Below are positions 42,844 through 50,407 of a stretch of 64,000 nucleotides of DNA, piece by piece. Under the pieces are notes generated by a model, which did no database searches, was not told where the DNA came from, and worked only from the letters and a program-made list of their open reading frames with translations. The stretch is from NCBI GenBank assembly GCA_035635855.1, contig DASQAF010000034.1, positions 1-64,000 on the forward strand, written 5' to 3'. Position numbers and translations under genes: made by a program. Numbering within the stretch: the first letter of the stretch is position 1; every line of letters begins with the position of its first letter. Origin of the DNA: UBA11740 sp035635855. GTDB taxonomy: Bacteria > Acidobacteriota > Blastocatellia > Pyrinomonadales > Pyrinomonadaceae.

Positions 42844-43953
42844 CTATTTCTTTACGATCCAGCCGCCACCCACAACTTCATCGCCACGATAGAAGACCGT
42901 CGCCTGGCCCGGAGAAATGGCGCGCTGCGGTTCGTCAAACTTCGCCAGGGCGCGATTCTCGGGTTTGGGCGTGATCGTTGCCGGCGCGGCCGTGTGACGA
43001 TAGCGCACGCGCACTTCGGCGCGCACCGGATCGCTCGGATTCTCGCAGGCAATCCAATTCACACCGGCGGCGGTGAATTCATCGCTCAACAGTTCGTCCT
43101 GCTCACCAACGATAATCCGGTTACGAGCCGAATCGATGCCGGTGACATATAGCGGTTGCGCGGCCGCGATCCCGATGCCGCGCCGCTGCCCGACCGTGTA
43201 ATGATGTATGCCGGTGTGGGCGCCTATAACCTCGCCCATCCTGTTGACGATCTCTCCAGCTCCGGGCAGTCGATCCTGCTGCGCTTCAACTTCCAGATAC
43301 CGGTCGATGAAGCCGGCGTAGTCGCCATCGGGAACGAAACAAATCTCCTGCGACTCAGACTTCTCAGCTACAGCCAGCTCGTTCCGGCGCGCTGCATCGC
43401 GGGCCTCGGGCTTTGACATCTCGCCCAAGGGAAACATCGAACGCGACAGTTGGTCCTGTGTCAGCTCCCAGAGAAAATACGATTGGTCCTTTTGCGGATC
43501 ACGGCCACGCAGGAGCTGGAAGCGTTCGGTTTCAGAATTGAATTCGACTCGGGCGTAGTGACCCGTGGCCACCTTCTCGCAACCGAGACTCGACGCCAAA
43601 CGATCCAGTGAAGCAAACTTCAGTCGGCTGTTACAGGCGACGCACGGTATCGGCGTCTCGCCCTGCAGATAACTGGTCACGAACGGTTGCACGACGTCGC
43701 GCTCAAACTCGCGCTCGAGGTTCAAGACATAGAAAGGAAAGCCCAGTTCTTCCGCCACCCGCCGCGCGTCGTAAACGTCATCGAGTGAACAGCAGCGCGA
43801 AGGCAGCGGCTCGCCGTTTTCATCCACACTGATGCCGCGGCGCTGGTTCCACAACTGCATCGTAAAGCCGACCAGATCGTGGCCCTGTTCCTTGAGGATG
43901 GCCGCGGCCGCGGACGAATCCACGCCGCCTGACATTGCTACTGCTATTTTCAT
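42844..43953 (-). CDS. mnmA: tRNA 2-thiouridine(34) synthase MnmA
   Basis: A 369-residue tRNA-modifying enzyme that thiolates U34 of Glu, Gln and Lys tRNAs. The PP-loop MSGGVDSSAAAA starts at residue 7. The nucleophile cysteine lies in PIPCVACN (about residue 103) and the second catalytic cysteine in SQEICFVPDGDY (about 204); both are present. The C-terminal barrel domain includes HHYTVGQRRGIGI. The ATG lies one base after the stop of the frameshifted zinc-ribbon gene, indicating former translational coupling. Confidence 0.96.
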   Translation of the reverse strand: MKIAVAMSGGVDSSAAAAILKEQGHDLVGFTMQLWNQRRGISVDENGEPLPSRCCSLDDVYDARRVAEELGFPFYVLNLEREFERDVVQPFVTSYLQGETPIPCVACNSRLKFASLDRLASSLGCEKVATGHYARVEFNSETERFQLLRGRDPQKDQSYFLWELTQDQLSRSMFPLGEMSKPEARDAARRNELAVAEKSESQEICFVPDGDYAGFIDRYLEVEAQQDRLPGAGEIVNRMGEVIGAHTGIHHYTVGQRRGIGIAAAQPLYVTGIDSARNRIIVGEQDELLSDEFTAAGVNWIACENPSDPVRAEVRVRYRHTAAPATITPKPENRALAKFDEPQRAISPGQATVFYRGDEVVGGGWIVKK

Positions 43954-43954
43954 T

Positions 43955-44213
43955 TTACGAGAGTTTCATTCCGCATGACCTACAGAGCGTATGCCGTTCC
44001 TTCATGAACAGTCCAACCCAACATAAAGGAAAACAAAAAAATAGAAGCCCAAAAGAAGACTACCCATCCGGATGTCGAGATTTTTTCAAGCGCAACAACG
44101 CCCTCTGGGGATTTACAGAACGGACACCTGAAGCCAATTTGAGTCCGCCCGTATTGGGAAACTTGTGGCGGGTAACCTTGCCGAGTGCCTGTGGGGTCAT
44201 ACATGGGAGGCAT
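43955..44213 (-). pseudogene. LITAF-like zinc-ribbon membrane-anchored protein, frameshifted
   Basis: From MPPMYDPTGT the frame shows a proline-rich head, a first knuckle FRCPFCKSPEG and GWVVFFWASIF, then loses family similarity and stops at 43980. If the run of seven A (plus strand 44035-44041) were six, the frame would continue as CFPLCWVGLFMKERHTLCRSCGMKLS with a second CxxC knuckle, ending one base before mnmA. This restores the CxxC-hydrophobic-CxxC pattern of LITAF/SIMPLE-like bacterial zinc-ribbon proteins, which sit on membranes. Either a sequencing error in the homopolymer, a real mutation or programmed slippage explains it; the first is most likely. Confidence 0.75.
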
Positions 44214-44353
44214 TCATCCTTTCTTACCGAGTTCATAACTGTCGCGATCGTTCTGGTGAATTTGTCGCCGTTTCCACCGAGTGCTAACATTCTCCTCGTC
44301 TATCCTAGCTCCACAAGCGTTAAGGAAGCATAACCCAAGCAGCGCAAAAGTTC

Positions 44354-45160
44354 ATGCCAGAACGAGCCATCGAAGAATACCGAATCGTTGACGAGCCGTA
44401 TTACCTGCCAGTCGATCACGAGATCGATCTGTTTGAAGCCGCGCATGCCGCGCACTTGCCCGTAATTCTCAAGGGCCCGACCGGATGCGGCAAGACGCGC
44501 TTTGTCGAACACATGGCCTGGCGTCTGGAACGCCCGCTGATCACGGTCGCCTGTCACGAGGATCTTTCCTCAACCGATCTGGTGGGCCGCTTTCTGATCG
44601 AAGGTGAAGAGACTGTCTGGCATGACGGCCCGCTCACTTCGGCGGTGCGTCATGGCGCGATTTGCTATCTCGATGAAATAGTCGAAGCGCGCAAAGATAC
44701 AGTCGTGATCATCCATCCGCTCACGGACCATCGCCGCCGCTTGCCGATTGAAAAGCGCGGCACGATTTTGGAGGCGCCATCGGATTTCATGCTGGTCGTT
44801 TCCTACAACCCCGGCTATCAATCAATCCTGAAAGATTTGAAGCAATCGACTCGGCAGCGCTTTGTGGCGATCGACTTTGATTATCCGCCGCCGGAACTCG
44901 AAGCCGAGATCGTGGCGCGCGAAGGCGGCATCGACGAGGCCGCCGCCCGCGATCTGGTTTTGATTGGACAAAAAGTGCGCAACCTCCGCGGCCATGGCCT
45001 GGAAGAAGGAGTCTCTACGCGCCTGCTGATCTACGCCGCCCAACTAATCGCGCACGGCATCCCGCCGATCCAGGCCGCCGAAGTCGCCATGTGCTCGCCG
45101 ATCACCGACGACCGCGACTTGCAACGCAGCATTCGCGAGATCGTCACCACGATCATCTAG
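44354..45160 (+). CDS. MoxR/CbbQ-type AAA+ ATPase
   Basis: A 268-residue AAA+ chaperone-like ATPase. Walker A is GPTGCGKT (about residues 41-48), Walker B is AICYLDEI (about 101-108), and the second region of homology lies in ESTRQRF-like QSTRQRFVAIDF (about 164-175). The N-terminal and closing segments resemble CbbQ/NorQ proteins, which use ATP with a VWA partner to remodel or insert metal in target enzymes. The VWA partner lies downstream at 46112, with a gap of about 950 bases holding an opposite-strand gene. No obvious client enzyme is adjacent. Confidence 0.93.
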   Translation: MPERAIEEYRIVDEPYYLPVDHEIDLFEAAHAAHLPVILKGPTGCGKTRFVEHMAWRLERPLITVACHEDLSSTDLVGRFLIEGEETVWHDGPLTSAVRHGAICYLDEIVEARKDTVVIIHPLTDHRRRLPIEKRGTILEAPSDFMLVVSYNPGYQSILKDLKQSTRQRFVAIDFDYPPPELEAEIVAREGGIDEAAARDLVLIGQKVRNLRGHGLEEGVSTRLLIYAAQLIAHGIPPIQAAEVAMCSPITDDRDLQRSIREIVTTII

Positions 45161-45178
45161 AAGGCTGCGGGGAAAAAG

Positions 45179-45262
45179 GAGCTCACCACAAAGACACCAA
45201 GGCACAAAAAGTTCGAAACACTTCTTCGTGTCTTTGTGACTTTGTGGTTGGTTGTGAGCTCT
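45179..45262. repeat. Inverted repeat CACAAAGACACCAAGGCAC family (R14)
   Basis: Arms GAGCTCACCACAAAGACACCAAGGCAC and GTGTCTTTGTGACTTTGTGGTTGGTTGTGAGCTC flank a loop of about 24 bases just after the ATPase gene. Confidence 0.8.
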
Positions 45263-45315
45263 TCACCTGCTAGAACCTCTCACAGGGACATGACTACAGC
45301 CGCACACAACTTGCT

Positions 45316-45768
45316 CTACTGCACCGCGAAATCACCCATGTATTCCTGAACATCTTTGGGGAGGTCGATGGCCTTGCCTTTGGACGCAAACCATCTTACG
45401 TCTTCTTCGGCCTGCATTCGGACATAGGTAACTCCAGTGTTCAGATTGATGGCGAAGCCCGCCTGTTCATCGGCGCAGTTGTGAGGGCGACATACCTTGA
45501 CCGCCAGGTAATCGCCGATCAGCTTGATGGGGGCCTCGACGGCATACTCCTTTGTCAGCAGATCGGAGTCTGCGCGGCTCAGCAGGCGCAGCAAAGGCGT
45601 GCGGATCTCGGGCAAGCCGAAGAACTTTGTGGTAACCCTGCCTTTCTTCTCAGTAGGATACTTGCCCGCCCAACTTTTCAAATGTCCCAATCTGTCCTGA
45701 GCAATAGCGGCACTGCCGAAGCAAAGCAACAGAAGAGGCACCAGCACGTTTAGTTTTCCCCGAGTCAT
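45316..45768 (-). CDS. Probable Ivy-family lysozyme inhibitor
   Basis: A 150-residue exported protein. Start MTRGKLNVL is followed by a signal peptide (VLVPLLLLCFGSAAIAQ). The mature part carries YLAVKVCRPHNCADEQAGFAI, which matches the Ivy (inhibitor of vertebrate lysozyme) protective loop CKPHDC in position and surroundings, with Lys replaced by Arg and Asp by Asn. Ivy plugs the active site of C-type lysozymes through the loop histidine. The gene is on the opposite strand between the two genes of the MoxR-VWA pair, which is odd, and it could be a recent insertion. The longer open frame upstream is not supported. Confidence 0.7.
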   Translation of the reverse strand: MTRGKLNVLVPLLLLCFGSAAIAQDRLGHLKSWAGKYPTEKKGRVTTKFFGLPEIRTPLLRLLSRADSDLLTKEYAVEAPIKLIGDYLAVKVCRPHNCADEQAGFAINLNTGVTYVRMQAEEDVRWFASKGKAIDLPKDVQEYMGDFAVQ

Positions 45769-45935
45769 TTCAGTTATGTCCTTCCAGGATTCCTTTGAAG
45801 ATTGCGCTCTAATTCGACCGCCGGCGCAAATGATTTCAGTCGGCAAACGCACTCGCGCGCAGATGCTATCACTGAACAGCGGCCGGTGCGCAATTGAACG
45901 GTGTCCGGATCTAAGAGATTGGCTTTCCGGCTAAG

Positions 45936-46003
45936 CGATCCACGAAACAACACGAAGCGGTAATAGTTCCCATTCGTGCGATTTCGTGTGTTTTCGTGGA
46001 TCG
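45936..46003. repeat. Inverted repeat GATCCACGAAACAACACGAA family (R15)
   Basis: Arms CGATCCACGAAACAACACGAA and TCGTGCGATTTCGTGTGTTTTCGTGGATCG flank about 17 bases. It lies in the leader of the VWA gene, so any upstream ATG in that frame runs through repeat sequence. Confidence 0.8.
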
Positions 46004-46111
46004 TTCTTGCAAAGGGCTAAGAAACACAAAAACCAGATTAGGACACTGCCCCCAATTGGATTGGCTCAACCCAAGGCTTATACTCAAAAGTCTTATCAAG
46101 AACTCAACGCT

Positions 46112-49100
46112 GTGTCTGACGAAATCCAAAACGATAAGCTAACCGAGCAGATCGACGCCGAAGTGGCCGAACGCCTACGGTCAGTCAGGAACCCTGCTGA
46201 GCGGCGCACGCTTGCCAATCTGCTGCGCGAAATAGGAAAGCTGCCGCTGGAGCAAACGCGCGCCGCGTTGGAAGTCAGCGCCACGATCGCCGGCGTCTCT
46301 TTGCGGGCGAGCATTGAATTCCTGCGCGCCGTCCCCGATGCCGCGCGAATTTTGGAGCCCGCCGAGTTGCGCGCGTGGGCCGAGATGGGCCGGCGCTTAA
46401 CGATGGCCGAAGTCGAGGAGGGCGTCAGCTTCTTTGCCGCCGGCGCGGGCGATTTCGAAAGAGTGCCGCCGAGTGCGCGACCGTTTGTGCTTCAGGTTTG
46501 CTCGCGGCAGATGATTCTTTCAGCAACCACAGCGGTCGAAACCTTTCGCGGCGCGGCGACGCTCGCCGCCACCACCGGCCCGGAATCACTTCGATCTATC
46601 TACGAGGTCGCGGCGGAAATCTCAAGAAGATCGGCGAAGCATAGCGCGGATTTTCTGAATGCAACGCCAATGGTCATGGCACGTCTGCAGGAATCATCCA
46701 GACCCGCGAAATTTAGGGGCGGGCCGCTAAACAAGGAAGACGAACCGAGAACCGATGTCACCCGCGCCGCGATCGATTTGACGGCCGCGTTCGCCGAACG
46801 GGCCGGAGGCATTGCCGCCGATGCCTGGGCCAGCCTGCCGGAGGCATTGGCAGGTCTTGACGCTGAGCCGGCATTGAAGCTGATGCGCCGCGCTACAAGT
46901 TTTCTCGAGCGCGGTGGCGCGGCTGCGCTTAACGTGCTCATCGCGGGTGGCGAGATTCTGCGCGCGCTGCCGGAATCCTTTGATGACTGGATCGATCTGC
47001 TCTGGTCGGTTGCGTCACACGGCAACGCCGGGCTGGTGGCTTTCATGCGCGCGAGCCCCGCCTTCTTTCAGTCAATCACCAACACAGCCGCGCGCAAAGA
47101 CGCCTCAGCTCTTGCTCGACGCGTCATCGCGCTCACGCGGGACGTTGCCCGCGTCGATTCCGAAGCAGCTCTGGCCTGCCTGCGTTCCAGTTCCAGGGCG
47201 CTCCATACTGTTTCAATTGAGCAATTCGAAAACTGGGCGCGCGCAGGTTTGATAGCTGGAGAAAGTCGAGCGCGGCGCAGTTATTACGCCCTGGAAACTC
47301 GCGGCAGCAACGAGGCTCTGCGCGCAGGCGCCGAAGGATTGTCACTGGAAGCGGTGCAGTCGCTGCTGCGTCTTTATGTGGAAGGTTTAACTGGACGAAC
47401 GGTCGAGATTGCGCCACTGGCCGCGGTGCCGGTGGAGACCCGCATCGGCGACGGCCGCACGATTCACTTGCCGGCAGTGGTGGCTGAATTCGGCGAGCAG
47501 GAACTGGATTTTCGACTCTACAAAGTCCTGGCGGCGCACGCGGCGGGTCAAATCGAGTTTGGAACGTATATCCGTGACAGCGACGACGTGCGCGCAGCGC
47601 ATGCAGCGCTGACCGAGCTTTATGATCCTGCGAATGCAGATGCGCGCGACGCCTTCGCGCTTGGTGGATACATGTCAGAACCGCCTGCGGTAGCGGGTGG
47701 TTTAACTCACGCAAAGGCGCAAAGGCGCAAAGAAGACCTTGATTATCGTCAAGTCCTCAACCTGTTTCCGATTCCGGCGCTGGCCCGGCGGATCTTTGGC
47801 ACGCTCGAAAACGGCCGCATCGATCGCCGCCTGCGACGGACTTATCGGGGGCTGGCCAGGGATCTCGATCTTATTCGCGAGCACTTGCGCAATCGCCGTC
47901 CACGGATCATCGATCTACCGGCCGCACTCATCCCCTTTGAATTGCTCTTTCAAATTACGATGCTGGGCGGAGCATTGGACGATGCTCGTGAATTCTACGG
48001 CCAGGTGGTCTCTGAACTGGAAACGATCGTCGCTGATTATTTATCGGACCCGCTGGCGACCGTGGCCGACACTTTGATGGCGACCAGTCGTGTCTACACT
48101 CTCTTCCAATCGATCTCAATGGAGGATGCTGAACGGCAAATCGAGGTTCCCGACGAGCTGGATCAGGAAGACGGAAGCAAGCTGGCCCAGGAAGTGTCGG
48201 CTGAGCGCGACGCCAATCGTCAGCCGCAGCGGCGCGATGCACGCGAGCTTTTCAACGCCTGGAACACGGACGCCGACGGCGAGTTTGACGAGCTCGACGG
48301 CAGCGAAGCCTGGGGCGAAGGCGAAATGCCGGAACAGGATCTGGAGGCCGGTGAAGTCGCATTCAATTACGACGAATGGGACCGCGAACTGGTCGATCAT
48401 CGCGTCGGCTGGTGTCGCGTCGTGGAAAAGAAAGTTAAGCGCGGCGACCGTGCGTTTGTCGAAGAGACGCGCGAGCGGCACAAAGGCGCGATCTCATCCA
48501 TTCGACATCAGTTTCAATTGATGAAACCTGAGAACCTGACGAAGGTCACGAATGAACTCGACGGTGAAGACTATGATCTGAACGCGGTCGTGGATTTCTT
48601 CATCGATCGCCGCGCTGACGGCCAGCAATCCGAGCGTATCTATACCAAGCGCCTGCGGCGGCGGCGTGATGTGGCGGTTTCTTTTCTGCTGGATCAGTCC
48701 TCTTCCACTGCGCGCACGATTGGGCGCCACCCCTTACAGCCTTACACGCATCCCGGCCGGCGCATCATTGAGATCGAAAAAGAAGGGCTGGTATTGATGA
48801 GCGAAGCCCTCGAAGCCGTCGGCGACGTCTATTCGATCAACGGCTTTACCTCAGAAGGCCGGCGCAACGTAAAGTTTTATGTGCTGAAAGATTTCGGCGA
48901 GCAGTACTCTGACGAAGTGAAGCGCCGCATCGGTGGCATTACTTATCAGAACAACACGCGTCTGGGCGCCGCGATTCGACATGCCACCGCGAAACTCGAA
49001 AAGCAGGAGGCCCGCACGCGTCTGCTGATTGTCTTGTCCGACGGCCGTCCTTACGATCACGATTACGGCGATGCCCGTTATGCTCGTGAAGACACGCGCG

Positions 49101-49273
49101 AGGCCTTGCGGCAGGCAAAGGTCGCGGGGATCACGCCTTTCTGCATCACCATCGATCGCGAATCCGAAAGCGAACTGCGCGATCTCTACGGCGAGGTGGG
49201 CTACACAATCATCGACGATGTGCTGACCCTGCCTGAGCGTCTGCCGGGGATTTATCGAAGGCTGACGACGTAG
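46112..49273 (+). CDS. Very large VWA-domain protein (NorD/CbbO-like), partner of the MoxR ATPase
   Basis: A 1053-residue cytoplasmic protein. The first 500 residues are alanine-rich helical repeats, the middle (about 680-790) carries acidic spacers, and the C-terminal 200 residues form a VWA domain with MIDAS motif DQSSS (about residue 868) and SDGRPYDHDYGD (about 975). This is the NorD/CbbO architecture that works with NorQ/CbbQ ATPases. I chose the GTG at 46112 (VSDEIQ) because the upstream codons come from repeat R15. An in-frame repeat insertion at 47672-47736 encodes the unusual segment SEPPAVAGG...HAKAQRRKE inside the protein. It is much larger than typical NorD. Confidence 0.88.
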   Translation: MSDEIQNDKLTEQIDAEVAERLRSVRNPAERRTLANLLREIGKLPLEQTRAALEVSATIAGVSLRASIEFLRAVPDAARILEPAELRAWAEMGRRLTMAEVEEGVSFFAAGAGDFERVPPSARPFVLQVCSRQMILSATTAVETFRGAATLAATTGPESLRSIYEVAAEISRRSAKHSADFLNATPMVMARLQESSRPAKFRGGPLNKEDEPRTDVTRAAIDLTAAFAERAGGIAADAWASLPEALAGLDAEPALKLMRRATSFLERGGAAALNVLIAGGEILRALPESFDDWIDLLWSVASHGNAGLVAFMRASPAFFQSITNTAARKDASALARRVIALTRDVARVDSEAALACLRSSSRALHTVSIEQFENWARAGLIAGESRARRSYYALETRGSNEALRAGAEGLSLEAVQSLLRLYVEGLTGRTVEIAPLAAVPVETRIGDGRTIHLPAVVAEFGEQELDFRLYKVLAAHAAGQIEFGTYIRDSDDVRAAHAALTELYDPANADARDAFALGGYMSEPPAVAGGLTHAKAQRRKEDLDYRQVLNLFPIPALARRIFGTLENGRIDRRLRRTYRGLARDLDLIREHLRNRRPRIIDLPAALIPFELLFQITMLGGALDDAREFYGQVVSELETIVADYLSDPLATVADTLMATSRVYTLFQSISMEDAERQIEVPDELDQEDGSKLAQEVSAERDANRQPQRRDARELFNAWNTDADGEFDELDGSEAWGEGEMPEQDLEAGEVAFNYDEWDRELVDHRVGWCRVVEKKVKRGDRAFVEETRERHKGAISSIRHQFQLMKPENLTKVTNELDGEDYDLNAVVDFFIDRRADGQQSERIYTKRLRRRRDVAVSFLLDQSSSTARTIGRHPLQPYTHPGRRIIEIEKEGLVLMSEALEAVGDVYSINGFTSEGRRNVKFYVLKDFGEQYSDEVKRRIGGITYQNNTRLGAAIRHATAKLEKQEARTRLLIVLSDGRPYDHDYGDARYAREDTREALRQAKVAGITPFCITIDRESESELRDLYGEVGYTIIDDVLTLPERLPGIYRRLTT
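47672..47736 (+). repeat. Repeat inserted in frame inside the VWA gene (R16)
   Basis: TGTCAGAACCGCCTGCGGTAGCGG matches the arm of R4 almost exactly and is followed by GCAAAGGCGCAAAGGCGCAAAGAAG, matching R5. Both fall in the open frame and are translated without a stop. Two different repeat types side by side suggest recombination between elements or a composite mobile unit. Confidence 0.85.
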
Positions 49274-49408
49274 GCGTCTACTTTTCAGTGTTTCAAGAGG
49301 TTAAGCTGAATCCTAGTAGTCCTGTGATAGCGGTTGTCTTTACAGATTAGGCGGCTTGACTTACGATCTCGTTGTCCTTCTGCCTTCAAGGGTGAAAGGA
49401 TAAATAAT

Positions 49409-49678
49409 ATGCTTGGTTTTAGAGATGATGATTATATAAGGACGATTAAGGAAATTCGCGGCGCCGCAAACAACTTCCGTGAGGAAGAGAGGCCTAGTTG
49501 GAAGCGGGTAGAGCCCTGGAACGTTTGCTTTCTTTCGGACAACCGCGGATATCATAAATGGTGTATCCATTTTTTTGACGCTGACGGCCACTGGCATGGA
49601 GTCTCTTTTGAAACACCGCCGGATGCCGATAATAGGTGGTATAGGGAAGAAATCGCACGACAAATTCGAGACAACTAA
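49409..49678 (+). CDS. Small unknown protein (89 residues)
   Basis: The frame starting MLGFRDDDY has AAAGGA eight bases before the ATG; a longer in-frame start lacks support. The product is soluble, strongly aromatic and charged, with the pattern WNVCFLSDNRGYHKWCIHFFDADGHWHG, which could be a metal- or nucleic-acid-binding fold. No family was recognised. It lies immediately upstream of the DUF433/DUF5615 pair in the same orientation (49 bases away), so it may be part of the same unit. Confidence 0.55.
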   Translation: MLGFRDDDYIRTIKEIRGAANNFREEERPSWKRVEPWNVCFLSDNRGYHKWCIHFFDADGHWHGVSFETPPDADNRWYREEIARQIRDN

Positions 49679-49726
49679 TTTAGACTGACAGCCAATCCCT
49701 TGAAGGCAGAAGAAAAATAAAAAGCA

Positions 49727-50044
49727 ATGACGAAGGAATACGTTGAGCAACAAGATGGCGCGTATAGAATCGGCGGCACCCGCGTGTCGCTTGACTCAGT
49801 CGTGTATGCCTATCGGCGCGGCGCTTCGCCGGAGAGCATTCAACGTTCTTTCCCTTCCCTCACACTGGAGCAAGTTCACGGTGCGCTCGCTTTTTATCTG
49901 TCTCACCAGACCGAAGTAGACAGCTATCTCGCTCAGGGTGATAAGGATTTTGAGGATCTTCAAGAAACCTCTCGCGGAACACACTCTGACTGGTACGAAA
50001 AGCTGCGGCGTGCGCGCGAAGAGACGTTGACCTCCCGATCGTGA
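49727..50044 (+). CDS. DUF433-family protein (probable antitoxin)
   Basis: A 105-residue protein with the DUF433 winged-helix pattern: YRIGGTRVSLDSVVYAYRRGASPESIQRSFPSLTLEQVHGALAFYL fits the compact DNA-binding fold (about residues 12-60). DUF433 proteins usually sit next to DUF5615 nuclease-like partners and are taken to be antitoxins. It overlaps the next gene by four bases (GTGA), with the partner starting at a GTG. Confidence 0.82.
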   Translation: MTKEYVEQQDGAYRIGGTRVSLDSVVYAYRRGASPESIQRSFPSLTLEQVHGALAFYLSHQTEVDSYLAQGDKDFEDLQETSRGTHSDWYEKLRRAREETLTSRS

Positions 50045-50391
50045 AAATTCGCCTTCAGGCTGACGCAAATTTCAACGAAGACATTGTTGCCGGTGTTCTC
50101 CGACGACTGCCGGAAATAGACTTTCAAACCGCAAATGACGCTAAACTGGAGAGCCTCTCTGATCCTGAAGTTCTCGCTAAGGCTGCCGCCGAGGGTCGGA
50201 TTCTGATTACCCACGATCGGAAAACTATGCCACTTCATTTCGGTAGGTTTATTCAAACACACAGTAGCCCAGGCGTCTTGGTTGTTTCTCAGAAGGCTGA
50301 GTTGTTGGGAATCATTGAGGATCTGATTCTGATATGGTTTGTTTCAGACGCAGAGGAATATATCAACTCAATCCGCACATTACCGTTGTGA
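50041..50391 (+). CDS. DUF5615 (PIN-like) protein, probable toxin
   Basis: A 116-residue PIN-like protein. The first acidic residue lies in LQADANFNEDIV (residues 5-16) and the second in RILITHDRKT (about 53-62), matching the DUF5615 signature of metal-dependent ribonuclease-like domains. It starts at GTG within the DUF433 gene end. Together they form the common DUF433-DUF5615 pair, presumed to be a toxin-antitoxin system; activity is not established for most members. Confidence 0.85.
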   Translation: MKIRLQADANFNEDIVAGVLRRLPEIDFQTANDAKLESLSDPEVLAKAAAEGRILITHDRKTMPLHFGRFIQTHSSPGVLVVSQKAELLGIIEDLILIWFVSDAEEYINSIRTLPL

Positions 50392-50407
50392 TGCACTATA
50401 ACTAACC

